Notes: generated by a model not told the origin, from the letters alone. Positions 20,511 to 30,896 are shown, numbered from the stretch's first letter. The stretch: DNA of 64,000 nt from Tuctoria greenei (GCA_036927565.1 JAYESD010000005.1:151734023-151798022); one strand, 5' to 3'. Numbers and translations: made by a program.

Positions 20511-21360
20511 GTTTATCCCTGCAATGGACGCTCACGATGTTAACTCTACGCGCGGGTGGCAACGGACGCTCATGATGTCGTGCGAGTGGCAAAAGGGAGA
20601 GAAGCACATGACAGACGAACACTAAACAAGAGCGTCTCTGATTTTTGACCTCCAGCGAAAGGGAGACGGGAGAATGAGAGACAAGCTGTACTAAGGCCCG
20701 TGGGAGAAGAGATAATGCCACACTTTCCTTACCTGGGCCTGTCTCCGATTTGCGCCGAAGATCTTTTGTCCCACCTCGGAAAGTTGAGCGCAATGCAACG
20801 ATTATATAAGGTATTGTGCACAGTTGCCAGTTGGACATGCCCGCATGTGAAATATGGTGCCGCACCCCCCGAATACCATCTTTCCCGTGCGGCGTGCCCA
20901 TTCGGTCACAAAATAATGTGAAATGAGCGTTATATATCCCTAAAATGCAATGTCTTGCTTTTGTTTATGAGTTTATCCCTGAAATTAGCATGCTCATGAT
21001 GTTAACTCTACGCGCGAGTGGCAACGGACGCTCACGGTGTCATGCGAGTGGCAAAAGGAAGACGAGCACATGAGAGACGCACTTTAAGAAGGTGCATCTC
21101 CGATAATTGACCTCCGTTGAAAAGGAGATGTGCCTTACTCAGGCACTTGTCCGATTTGTACTGAAGATCTTTTGTCCCATAACAGAAAGCTAAGCACGTT
21201 GCAACCATCATATAAGGCATTGCACATAGTTGCGAATTGGACATGCCCGAATGCCAAAGATGTTCCTTGCCTCAGCACAATGTGTGGCATTTTTTGCATA
21301 TGGGTTGACCGTTCGAACACAAATTAATGCGAGATGAGCGTCATATATGTGCATCTCCCA
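20511..21360. repeat. Two tandem ~460-bp units with TATA and GAGACG modules, copy A
   Basis: Unit 1 starts at 20511 and unit 2 at 20971, both with GTTTATCCCTG. Each holds GTTAACTCTACGCGCG, a (G)CGAGTGGCAAAAGG block, GAGACG motifs, a GAAGATCTTTTGTCCCA block and then a TATATAAGG box (20802 and 21209) followed by GCCAGTTGGACATGCCC or GCGAATTGGACATGCCC. Unit 2 ends near GAGCGTCATATATGTGC. Small ORFs inside (20700-20921, 21130-21327) are repeats of each other and are probably not genes. Copy B has the same pair at 57001 and 57461. Confidence 0.65.
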
Positions 21361-21463
21361 TTTTTGACCTAATTTTAGCTCTCAGGCACTCTCTGGCAAA
21401 AAATTTCGCTCAAAAATTACTCGCGCTCTCTCAACCAAAGGGAGACACTTTAATGAGATATGG

Positions 21464-21829
21464 GTGTTATATAGGCCCGTCTTCGAATTTTGCTATTCTA
21501 ATCTCTCGTGTGCTCTCTCCCAAAACTTGGCAAAGAAATTTAGCTCTCACACAAAAATTTTGAGAATGCCTTCGCCATCCCTCTTCCTCAACTCGCTCTT
21601 CGTCATTGTCGTGCTGCTTTGGTCGACCCCGACCCCGCCATCGACCACGACTTTCATCATCAGAGAGTTGAGTATGCTGGAGCACGCCGCCTCGTCTCTT
21701 GTCCCTAGAGAATGCCGCCGCCTCGACCCCTACCTCGGTAATCGGTATGAGCACGCCGCCGCCTTCACATATGTGGAAATATTGTCCCTGTTCCCGGTGC
21801 ATGCCGGCCTGCTGTCATCAAAGAGTTGA
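21464..21829 (+). CDS. Unknown ORF with upstream TATA, copy A
   Basis: An open frame of 121 codons, with a likelier start at 21566 (TTGAGAATGCC context), about 95 bp after a TTATATAGG box (21468). From that Met it reads MPSPSLFLNSLFVIVVLLW, a hydrophobic signal-like start, then a Thr/Pro-rich stretch (STPTPPSTTTF) and LEHAASSLVP, RRLDPYLG, YEHAAAFTYVE. Copy B has an ORF of the same length (57955-58320), open but without that Met. The downstream DNA repeats the CCTGGAGCACGCCGCCGCCTC block several times. It might be the first exon of a chimeric gene that continues into the Argonaute exons. No family recognised. Confidence 0.35.
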   Translation: MLYRPVFEFCYSNLSCALSQNLAKKFSSHTKILRMPSPSLFLNSLFVIVVLLWSTPTPPSTTTFIIRELSMLEHAASSLVPRECRRLDPYLGNRYEHAAAFTYVEILSLFPVHAGLLSSKS

Positions 21830-21934
21830 GGAACCGCCACTCTAGCGCCTCAGCCAGCTTGTCCTGGAGCACGCCACCGCCTCATCCTCTATCCCTGGAG
21901 CATGTTGCCGCCGCAACCTTGCCCCTAGATCGTG

Positions 21935-22029
21935 CATTTCAGTGATTTTATTGAATTTGAGAATGTCCAATAAAGGCTCATCATTAATGAAGTTATTGAT
22001 CCAAAGGGAGAATTTTCATTACGGTATAC
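21935..22029 (+). repeat. Direct repeat left of the Argonaute exons, copy A
   Basis: ATTTCAGTGATTTTATTGAA through GGGAGAATTTTCATTACGGTATAC, matching 22526-22634 with an internal gap. The pair brackets the Argonaute exons. Confidence 0.7.
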
Positions 22030-22128
22030 ATTCAACTTCCTTGTTTCTGTCCACTGCAGAAGTAATGTATTTGTTTTGACTATCAATGTATATAATGAAT
22101 TCTCATTCGCAAACCCTTGAAACTGCAG

Positions 22129-22596
22129 GAACTGTAGTTGACACTAGCATTTGCCATCCTAGTGAGTTTGATTTCTACCTCTGCATCCATGCTAGAATCA
22201 AGGTACCTATGCGATAATTGGTGTTTCTCTCATGAGTTTTTTGATATCAGCTATTAATGCATCAGTGGAATGTAAATTTTTTTGTTTTTTCAGGGGACAA
22301 GCACACCCGCTCACTACCATGTCCTTTATGATGACAACAATTTCTCTACTGATGCTTTGCAAATGCTCACCATCTGCCTGTGCTACAAGTAAGCTCAGTT
22401 CTTTATTCACAGTTCTTGTGTTTATTACAATGGTATACCAATTTGTTCCTAAGCCTTCAGATATTTGCTCCCTTATATGTGACTATTTAAGAGAAAGTGA
22501 CTGCAATTTGATAATATTTTATATGATTTCAGTGATTTTATTGAATTTGAGGATGTCTCAGTCAGAGCATTAGAGGCTATGAAGGCTCATCGTTAA
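22129..22596 (+). pseudogene. AGO-like: Captured Argonaute PIWI exons in a chimeric gene, copy A
   Basis: Exon a (22129-22202, after TGCAG, before GTACCT) reads GTVVDTSICHPSEFDFYLCIHARIK. Exon b (22294-22388, after TTTTCAG, before GTAAGC) reads GTSTPAHYHVLYDDNNFSTDALQML...LCYK/N. These match two consecutive exons near the end of the PIWI domain of plant AGO1-type proteins, including the HYHVL segment that carries the catalytic His. Instead of the normal last AGO exon, a third exon (22533-22596, after TTTCAG) continues in the same frame as DFIEFEDVSVRALEAMKAHR and stops. All three junctions keep frame. The rest of AGO is absent, so there is no slicing activity. The chimeric end has no known match. 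Confidence 0.8.
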
Positions 22597-22634
22597 TGAA
22601 GTCATTCATCGGGAGAATGTTCATTACGGTATAC
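22526..22634 (+). repeat. Direct repeat right of the Argonaute exons, copy A
   Basis: Second copy of the repeat at 21935. It contains the acceptor and the third exon of the chimeric gene. Confidence 0.7.
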
Positions 22635-22959
22635 AGAATTAGATGATTACAATTATGATGTGTAGAGTTAGTTACTTTGTATTCAGGATGAACAGGGGGC
22701 ATTCCTTGTTGTGTAATTAGTATAGTTAATAACCATGATTGACACTTTGTTAATATTTGATTGGTTAATATAATTTAAGGTGTGATCTTTTTCGCTATAC
22801 ATATGTTCATGTATGTATATGTTGCTAACACTGGCAATATGGCTGCCAAATCCTGGCTAGCTCCAGGATGCAGCCGACAACCAGGATAATAAGGGGTGGG
22901 GGACACCTAATAGGAGACCCTGCCTGTGAACAATTAGCGACGGGCTATAACAGAGAGCT
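22597..22959. other. CACTA-2 interior, no recognised feature
   Basis: AT-rich sequence after the Argonaute exons, ending with a GGGGTGGGGGACACCTAATAG segment. No ORF of note. Confidence 0.4.
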
Positions 22960-23345
22960 CCTCGGATTATATCTAAATAAACGAGATAAGCTTCCTTAAA
23001 GTCCGTCTCAGATTAGTAAACAAATCTATGATGCTCTGCAATAAAGCACGTCTGAGATCAGTCAATAAATCTGTGATGCGCTATGTTAGTGCTTGTCTCG
23101 CATGTATGCTGATGAGCGACGCGCACGACTCACGTCTCCAATGACTCAGTAAAGAATGTCTGTTATGAATCAAAGAAAGGAGACGCGCTATCTTTGAGCT
23201 TGTCTCACACTTAGGCTTATCAGCGACGCGCCAACCGCTTGTTTCTGATGACAACGTAATGCGAGACGCGACGACAGAGACACACAATTTGTTCGTCTCC
23301 CTTCTTCGTTCGTGCACGTCTCAGATGAGCCTTTCTTACATAGTG
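22960..23345. repeat. CACTA-2 right subterminal repeats and terminus, copy A
   Basis: Dense GAGACGCG/CGCGTCTC variants (GTCCGTCTCAGAT, CACGTCTGAGATC, GGAGACGCGC, GCGAGACGCGACG, CACGTCTCAGATGAG) lead to the end TTTCTTACATAGTG at 23345, then ATT. Confidence 0.75.
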
Positions 23346-24497
23346 ATTCTGAAAGAATATTTTAAAATTGTGTATGATGCCATTTGCCATACAACAAAAT
23401 TGGAACCCCCAACATAACACCCACAAAGAGAAACGAAAAAGAAAAAAAATCACTTGCGGCAAATTTAACAAATATGAATAGTTCAGGAGAGTAAATTATA
23501 CCAAAATTTTGTTCGTGCATTAGGTACGGTGAACAATGCAGATATTTGGGGGATGAAAATGTACTTTTTTGTAAAACTAGTGTCAAATAAATGTTTTGCA
23601 ACGGTTCAGACTCATTTTTACTGTTAAGACCTGGCACAGCTCTTGGCTATTTTTCCTCCCTGTGTCCCACATGGTCATATCATACTAAATGAATATCAGT
23701 TATCAGTAATAAGTATTTCAAATTTGTTCATCACACGTATCAACCACGTTCAATAATCACCTTCCTGCCCATATGTTTTTTGTAAGTCCCTATGTTATTT
23801 AATGGTTTTGAAAAATATAGATAAATTTGTCAAAATGATCAAGGCCTTCAGGAATATTTTGCATGTTATTCAAAATTGTTACAATAAGCACCTAAGTAGT
23901 ACAGCTAATTATTTCATCACAGGAGATTATGTTTATGTCCCGATGTTGTAGTCCGTGTTCTCACGAAGAAACGAACACAATTTTGTTGGTTTCAGATTAT
24001 ACTACTCAGGTCAGTACCACATTCATATTCATGATCCCTTCTAGCGTCTGTTAATTATCAGCTGGGATTTGTGATGCTAAATAATGGAGCTGAATGTATA
24101 AGAGCAACACTAGCTTGAGTTTAAAGACAAAAACCGGCTAAACATATATGCTGCAGATGAATCGAATTATTTTGGCTAGGAGACGTGGCATATTTTCATA
24201 TAATGTACTTCATTTAATTTTTTATGGCTCATGCGACTTCTCCTGTGATAGTCATTATAGAAAAGTCACTGAAATCATCCTTTTTATAGTGACGGACAAA
24301 TGACCATCACTACTAATCTATTAAAAAACCTCAGCAGCATCATAAGACCGTGATTAAAAATCCGACGCGCCAGGAGAATAAATAAAAAAGGTGGTCAACA
24401 GTCAAGCGTAGGGCACACCTTTTTTCGAAAAGGCTGTGGTGGCATTTCATTAGGTAGGTGACAAATAAAATTTACATGAGCAAACAGGGAGCTCCTG
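23346..24497. other. No recognised feature
   Basis: To 24017 this is the tail of the duplicated block, AT-rich and without ORFs of note. From 24018 the sequence is unique in the window and likewise carries no recognised gene. Confidence 0.45.
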
Positions 24498-25440
24498 ATA
24501 TGCTAGAGATTACAACGGGTATTACAAGAGGGGCCGGTATCTTCCCAAAGTGTTTACAACCAGCTAGTGACCATGTTTCTTAAGCTCGTCTCTCGACAAA
24601 ATTAACATGTTCTCCGTGGTGTTCTCTTTTCTATGAAAGATTCTCATGCTTCTTTCTCACCAAATGGACCATAGCACCTCTATGATCATATAATGGAGAC
24701 CCTTGCTCATGAGATCGGTGGACATCTTGGTCAGGTCTCGAAACCAGTTCATGAGCAATGGAGCAGCTCTCCAATGAACCAGTTGGAGACGATTTTCCTA
24801 GACCCACACAGTTACATTTGCTCAGATTTGGCGCGACACCTCCCAATCATACAAAATGTGCCGCACAGTCTGTAAATTGCGATAACACATGGGATAGAAG
24901 TAGTTGTTCAGCCATTCCCTGACCTGCAGCTTGTCCGAAGTCCAAACTCGGCTGTTTAAGAGTAGCCATCAGAAGGTCTTGTACCTTGGTGGTGCCCACA
25001 CCATCCAGATCATAACTGGCAGATGTGAGCGTGTACTTTATTCGAATTGCAATCGGTACAATGAGCAGGAGGAGTATTTAACTGAGTCCGATAATATCCA
25101 ATGAATGGAGTCTTGCCTGTCTGGTTAAAAAGACTATCTTGCCTCCTCAACCATAAACCAGAGCCTGATGAAATGGACCATTTTATCAGCCGTGACTGCA
25201 CGTAGGGTATCACGCACCAAGTTGAAATTTAGTAGAGCCTGGGGGCAACTGTCTGTTGTTTCCCTCAGCTGCCCTTGTACAGTTCAGTGAAGAGAGGGTC
25301 GGGGCCTGACCTTGCAACCAGCTGGACTGCCAAAACCTAGCCCGACAGCCATGTCCAAACGGAACTGTTGTGGCCACTGCGAATAGGTTCCCCTGGGTTA
25401 TGGCTTCTTTTTTCTTCCTGTTTTCCTTAATTCTAATCCT
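24498..25440 (-). pseudogene. LINE C-terminal relic (RT tail and zf-RVT), copy C1
   Basis: On the minus strand 25440-25260 reads LFAVATTVPFGHGCRARFWQ and SWLQGQAPTL, the conserved GNGxxxxFWxxxWLxGxAP motif after the RT domain of plant LINE-type proteins. Further on, DKLQVREW, YRNLQTVRHILYD and CEVSRxIWxxVxxWV-like sequence (about 24940-24780) match the zinc-binding zf-RVT region. Near 24700-24600 WSIWxERxxRIFHRK and DEL follow, also typical. Stops and frame changes throughout. The RT catalytic part is absent. Confidence 0.7.
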
Positions 25441-25980
25441 ACACACTAATGGTCCATCCAACATTTTTTATGAATCGGTTCAATGTTTTGAAAAATAAAC
25501 TCAACATTTATTATCTACTATTTTAAAATTTTAACACAAAATGTTGAACTAAAATTTTTAAAATATTGAGCAGTATATGAAAGCATTGGTTTAGAAATGT
25601 ATATTTAAATAAAATAGATTTATATTGGATCTCATTTTATGCATTAAGTATAACAAGGTACAAAGATATGAAAATGGATTTGAAATATGGCTAACATTTA
25701 ATAGAAAATAAGTTTCAAGTTTTTTACTCAATGACAATACCCCGGGCGCATGATCTACTTATTGTTCCCTCTACCTCCATACACCTATATGCTTCTTTGC
25801 ATGTCAATAACTATGCCTAGATCTGGCACCGCTTTCCTCCTCGTTCTACGCGGGTGGCGGAACACCCCACTAGATTTGGTGCTCCTTCCAGACCTTCCTT
25901 CCCCCCTCCAGATTCAAAAGGGTTGATCAACATCCGACAAATTTGTGTGTGCCCCCTTATGACATATCTTGATATGTGGT
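25441..25980. repeat. Segment C1, part left of the solo LTR
   Basis: AT-rich sequence shared with 36741-37291 and 48061-48606. It contains the TTGAACTAAAATTTTT and ATTTAATAGAAAATAAG blocks and the CCACTAGATTTGGTGCTCCTTCC block. It has no coding function that I can see and is interrupted at 25981 by the solo LTR. Confidence 0.7.
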
Positions 25981-27843
25981 TGTAACGCCCCAGGTATGAA
26001 CACCCTTGGACGCTACTAAAACCATCTAAACAATTCCTTGTAAGTAAGGGAAATATTAAAAATTTCGGCATAGTCTCCTTTGAAAACTCTATGCTCCGCG
26101 GCAACAAAACACAACAACAGGCATAATATTATATAGCAATACTACTAAACTCAAATTCATTCCCACAAGTGAATCAAAGATCCAAATGATCACACCACAA
26201 TCTCAATGGCACAAGATTATGCAATTAACTAAGAACATTGATAAACTAAGCTTAGTAGATAGTTCGCGTGCTCAAGTGCATATGCTACCCTCTTCCCAAT
26301 GCATGCTTGATCAACGGGTACCTAAAAACCAAATAAAACAAGAGTGAGTAAAAACACTCATCAAGTACACTTAGAGCTTGAAGAACATTAGAATCAACTG
26401 AATGAAACATAGCGATACTTGAACTTGAAATAAGAAATAATGAAATAGTAGTTTCCGTCTGAAACAGATGACACTTGAATTCTTCTTAGAATTTACCGGT
26501 AAAGACGAGCAAGTGGGGCCAACACTTACTCACAAAAACTTGAATATAAGAACGACTCCGGATTTAATCGGTACTTGAATGATAATCAAATGAACAACTT
26601 GAATCTTGAAGTTCGAACAAAAGAATCATAGAGCAATTGAAGCCTCAGAACTCGAACAACGAATCAACCACATGAGGGAAATTAATAACGAGCAAACCAC
26701 ATATATCATGAAACAACTCATCATGCACTTGCCTTAACCTCGACAATCAACAGAAGACACTCTCTTGACACCGGAACTCTCCAAACAAGAGTCTACAAGG
26801 TCATGCGGGGCTAACCATTAGCAAGACGGTAAGGAAGAATTTAGAATCAGAGTAAAACTATTAATACGCCACAGCGAGAACAGAACAAGCAATGCAAGCC
26901 TTCTATCTCCGTATGCATACAACAGGATAGTAACTGCGGTAGGAAACAATAAAGCGCATAGCAACACTAACAGCCAGCAGCAAAATCATCTAGCCAGGCA
27001 AACAAAACCAGAGGCGGCAGCAGCAATTAAATTAATTGGTGGCAGTAGAAATTAATTTAATTTTTGACAGCAGCACTTATGTAAATTGTGATGGTAGAAA
27101 TTAATTTAATCAATGAATGCAGCAACTAAAACCGCAGATTCAACAGAATCACTGCGGGGCAGCATAGCAATTACTATTTACTAATCTGTAGGCAGCTGTG
27201 TATTTTTTTTCCAGCATAAATCTACAACAGCACAACAGCAGTCAAATCAATTAGTGCAGCAGCAGCCAATTAGCCATAAGGCAGTTACAGCGGCAAATAA
27301 ATCAGGTGGTCGCAGCAAACTATGAGTGTCAAGCAATCAAGCGGCGGCAACAGTAATCAAGGAACCTGCAACAGCAGAAAAGCAATTGCGGCAGTAAAAA
27401 TAAAACAGCGCTGTGTCAAACGAAACAGTTGAGATGTCCAGCAGAATATCAAGCAAAATAGTTGAGACCGACTCACAGCAAGGAACCCCTTGATCTCTGA
27501 CCCAGACGGCAGATAAGAGCACCAAGCCAGGCGGTGGTGGCTTGTTGGGCAAAACAAAGAAACAGGAGCGGCGCTCGTGGAATAGGTCAGGAAAAATACT
27601 AGAAGGTTTTTATATATAGTAAACCTAACCATCCAACGGTTCAAAATAAAATGATTCATATAAAACTTATTCGTTCTCCGAATCAAATGTATAAATAGTG
27701 AAACGAAATCGTCTCGACGAGCTCTACGCATCTACGGTCTCCGATTGTCTATCGGATCAAAGCTTCAAAAAGTCAAAATTTGGTCAACCCATTGTATTCG
27801 TGGCAGGAATGTCTAATTTTTTTTAGGTGTTCGGGATATTACA
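25981..27843 (-). mobile_element. Solo LTR of a Tekay/Del-like gypsy element
   Basis: A 1,863-bp sequence that begins TGTAACGCCCCAGG and ends GGGATATTACA on the plus strand (TG..CA on both), flanked by a perfect 5-bp target duplication GTGGT (25976-25980 and 27844-27848). The uninterrupted site is present in the related segments at 37287-37291 and 48602-48606. Read on the minus strand, its last ~340 bp match the 3' LTR remnant at 10070-10404. No internal region remains, so it arose by LTR-LTR recombination. It gives the true LTR length for that family. Confidence 0.92.
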
Positions 27844-28350
27844 GTGGTTGCGTCTGCATATCATGTACAGGCCGGAATGCATTTTTTTTATCTAAAAAAG
27901 TTGTTTATTATAGTGATCAAAGCACGTACCATAAACACAAACTATTACTTTACACACTGCATCTTAAGTAATCTAACCGTATTTTATGATGGCTCAACTA
28001 AGACAGACTTCAACTGGAGACCTGAATGGGTTAGCATTTGCAAAATAGCAACCATAGCGCTAACAGCTCCAACAGAGTACTCAAAAAGATTGAAAAATAG
28101 GTATCAAGGTGAGAGATAACCTAAAATTGGGTCTATGCTCACCAGAGGTAAACTGGGTGCGTTGTTGGAGATGAAAGCTAGGCAAACCAAAAAACTAGAC
28201 CTGAAACATCCATTTGCCTACTCATTTGGTCAATCCGTCATCGGAGTCAGCCTAATATATGTAGCAGAACAACTTCAACTTCGCAGCTCTATACTTGATC
28301 TCACAGTACCTTACGGTAACCATCATCATATCCTTTTGTGTCCTCTCTGG
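27844..28350. repeat. Segment C1, part right of the solo LTR
   Basis: Matches 37287-37800 and 48602-48834 plus 49603-49880, for example CTCCAACAGAGTAC at 28067-28080 and GGTCAATCCGTCATCGGAGTC. No ORF of note. At about 28350 it joins directly to the start of the next copy, forming a tandem junction. Confidence 0.7.
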
Positions 28351-28568
28351 TATGCTAGGGATTATTACGGGTATTACAAGCGGCCAGTATCTTACCAATG
28401 CTTACAACCAGCTCGTGACCATGTCTTGAGCTCGTCTCTCAACAAAATTAACATGTTCTCCATGGTGTTCTTTTTTCCCTCAAAGATTCTCACATTTCAT
28501 TCTAACCAAATGACCATAGCACAATGGAGACCCTTGCTCCTAGGATCGGTCGATATCTTGGTCAGTTC
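28351..28568 (-). pseudogene. LINE relic, copy C2, left fragment
   Basis: Matches 24498-24735 (GCTAGGGATTATTACGGGTATTACAAG, then ACAAAATTAACATGTTCTCC). It is the 3' end of the LINE protein region, cut at 28568 by the Copia insertion; the rest continues at 36135. Confidence 0.7.
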
Positions 28569-29170
28569 TGTTATATCTTAGGGTACTTAGGATCGATACT
28601 AGGAACACCTAATCAGTTGTACTTAGGACTAATCTGATATGACTATCACAATTAAACATTGTACAGTTACTCTAATCTGATTACTTAGGTAGAACATCAA
28701 TAAAAGATATTGAAGCATGTAACAGATCATGGGTGAGGCGTAGGGAATTAGAGAGATGTGAGGGTTACCTTCAGGGGGTCCACTTGTCGCCATTGGGCTC
28801 AAGTGGATGGTTGCTGGAGAGAGAGTCGACGCAGGTAGTTCGTCGACGCAGGAAGAACGCCGACGCGGTGGCGGCTCAGTGCAGCTCGGGCGGCAGCGGC
28901 GAAATATTAGATTGGTTGTGGCGGGGACCTCTAGGAACGTGTGCGCACAATGTGTCCACGCCCTGAGGTCCCCTTGGGACTTATAAAGCGCGTACCAGGT
29001 GGGGGGGCACAACAGAACGAGTCTGTTACGCCCCCCGGAGTCATCGCGCAGCTGAGGGGTACTCGGAGTGGGGTTGTTACCCCATGCCCGACTCTGATGG
29101 GGGGGGGGGGGGGATAGGGTCCTCACCCGCCGGTTGTTGCCCAACGGGTTGGACCGGGATCAACCTAACA
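28569..29170 (-). repeat. Copia 3' LTR
   Basis: 602 bp. Matches 35547-36134 with scattered substitutions and a longer poly-G run (29099-29113), which accounts for much of the length difference. Confidence 0.95.
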
Positions 29171-29190
29171 TTCTCCCCCTTGATCTTGGG
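29171..29190 (-). promoter_or_regulatory. Copia polypurine tract
   Basis: On the minus strand CCCAAGATCAAGGGGGAGAA abuts the 3' LTR. It is the expected primer for plus-strand DNA synthesis. Confidence 0.85.
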
Positions 29191-29383
29191 ACAAATTATT
29201 TCTCACTTAACTTATTCTTATTCTTAATTACTAAACTTATGTATATTTCTTCTTGCTTTGACATAAGGAGCACGACGCATCAGAAGCAGCCATTTACCTA
29301 CTGTTCGACTCGAAGACCACAATATGTCTCTCAATTAGAAATAACCTTATGCTTAGGTGTCCCCTTAGTATCCAGGACTTGTT

Positions 29384-30896
29384 TCACATGCTCTCCCCTA
29401 ATCCCATGCCAGCTACGTGTTCTCTGAACACATTGGGAGGGAAACCCTTGGTTAGCGGATCCGCAAGCATTTGATTAGTTCTTATATGCTCGAGACTAAT
29501 TGAATTATCCTGGATTCTCTCTTTTATAACATAATACTTAATGTCGATGTGTTTGGCAGCACCACTGGACTTGTTGTTGTGAGAGTATGTCACTGCTGGC
29601 TCATTATCGCAGTACAACTTAAGTGGTTTATGAATGTTGTCTACCACTCTTAGACCGGGAACAAATTTCTTAAGCCAAGATGCCTGTCTAGTGGCCTCAT
29701 AACAAGCTATGAACTCAGCATACATTGTGGCCGATGCAGTTAAAACTTGCTTGGAGCTTCTCCACGATATAGCCCCATTCGCGAGGGTGAATATATAGCC
29801 TGATGTGGATTTCTTAGTATCCACACAACACGCGTAATCTGAATCTGAGTAACCCACTATTTCTAATGGGTCTAACTTACTATACTTTAACATGAGGTTC
29901 TTAGTACCCTGAATGTATCTTAGAGCCTTCTTAAGTGCTTTCCAGTGGTCTAAACCTGGACTACTTTGATATCTGCCAAGCATCCCACTCACGAAAGCTA
30001 AGTCAGGGCACGTACATGTTTGAGCATACATTAAGCTTCTGACAGCAGAAGCATACGGAATTCCTCTCATCTGATCAACTTCATACTGGTTCTTAGGTGA
30101 TCGCGATTGTGAAAATTTGTCACCCTTAACTATTGGGACAGGCGAGGGCTTATAGCCTTGCATACCGTACTTTCTGAGCACGCTTTCTAAGTATGCCTTC
30201 TGAGATAATTCTAATACCCCCTTTCTTCGATCTCGGTGAATCTCAATTCCTAGGACATAGGAAGCTTCACCCAAATCTTTCATCTCAAAAATTCGAGGAT
30301 AAACACTTCATAGTTTCTAAGAGTAGGTTGACATCACTACTTGCAAGTAGTATGTCATCTACGTATAGTATAAGGAAAATAAATTTTCCACTCTTAAATT
30401 TAGCATAAATGCAGTTATCCTACTCATTTTCCTTAAACCCAAACTTTCTTATCGTCTCATCGAATTTTAGGTACCATTGCCTTGATGCTTGCTTAAGTCC
30501 ATAAATAGACTTCTTCAAGTGGCATCCCATATGTTCCCTACCCTCAATGACCAAAACCCTTTGGTTAGCCATGTATACGTCCTCATAAAGTTCTCCACTG
30601 AGGAATGCCATCTTTACATCTATTTGATGCAATTCTAAGTCGTAATGTGCTACTAATGCCATGATGATTCGAAACGAATCCTTAGACGACACGGGGGAAA
30701 AGGTCTCATCATAATCAATACCTTCCCGTTGCGTGAATCCCTTAGCCACAAGCCTAGCCTTATAGTTTTCGATCTTCCATATGGAGTCACTCTCAATCTT
30801 GTAGACCCATTTACAGCATACTGTTTTGGCTCCTTTAGGAATCTCTACTAAGTACCAGACTTTGTTGGCACTCATAGATCTTATTTCATCTTCCAT
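29384..30896 (-). pseudogene. Copia reverse transcriptase and RNase H
   Basis: RT starts near 30896 with MEDEIRSM, reads WVYKIE, ARLVAKGFTQREGIDYDETFSPV and HQIDVKMAFLSGELYEDVYM, then LKQASRQWYLKFDE. A TAG follows KENE at 30420. The catalytic box LYVDDILLASSD (about 30370-30335) is intact. A frameshift near 30285 precedes MKDLGEASYVLGIEIHRD. RNase H keeps GYSDSDYA, LTASATMYAEF, CDNEPAV and AKHIDIKYYVIKE, ending ADPLTKGFPPNVFREHVAGMGL before the stop. The RT core looks good, but the frame is broken at least twice. Confidence 0.9.

Larger units (their letters stand above)
17320..23345. mobile_element. CACTA-2, copy A: complete non-autonomous CACTA carrying host gene pieces
   Basis: The left end is CACTACGAAAGAAACCC (17320); the right end read on the minus strand is CACTATGTAAGAAAGG (23345). 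The flanks are ATT on both sides (17317-17319 and 23346-23348), the 3-bp target duplication of CACTA elements. Both ends have subterminal GAGACG/CGTCTC repeats. The 6,026-bp interior has no recognisable TNP2 transposase. It holds two related small genes (minus strand), a five-exon SUMO E2 copy (plus), a 460-bp tandem repeat, an unknown ORF and Argonaute PIWI exons (plus). It would have to be mobilised by another element's transposase. It is a strong case of transposon gene capture with introns retained. Confidence 0.85.
13421..24017. repeat. 10.6-kb segmental duplication, copy A
   Basis: This block aligns end to end, in the same orientation, with 49973-60445. Similarity begins at GGCGATGGCTACTT and ends at ATACTCAGGTCAGTAC, with unrelated flanks on both sides. 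It contains the CACTA-1 3' half, an unassigned 1.8 kb, the complete CACTA-2 element and 0.7 kb of tail. Differences are scattered substitutions and small indels. Both transposon ends shared by the copies sit inside the block, so the block moved as DNA segment duplication and not by transposition of either element alone. Confidence 0.9.

Noticed and set aside
20700..21327. Short Cys-containing ORFs (ICxEDLLSH...) as a zinc-finger gene family
   Set aside because: They are two copies of the same 460-bp tandem repeat read in one frame. The cysteines do not form a recognisable finger and the frames are short.
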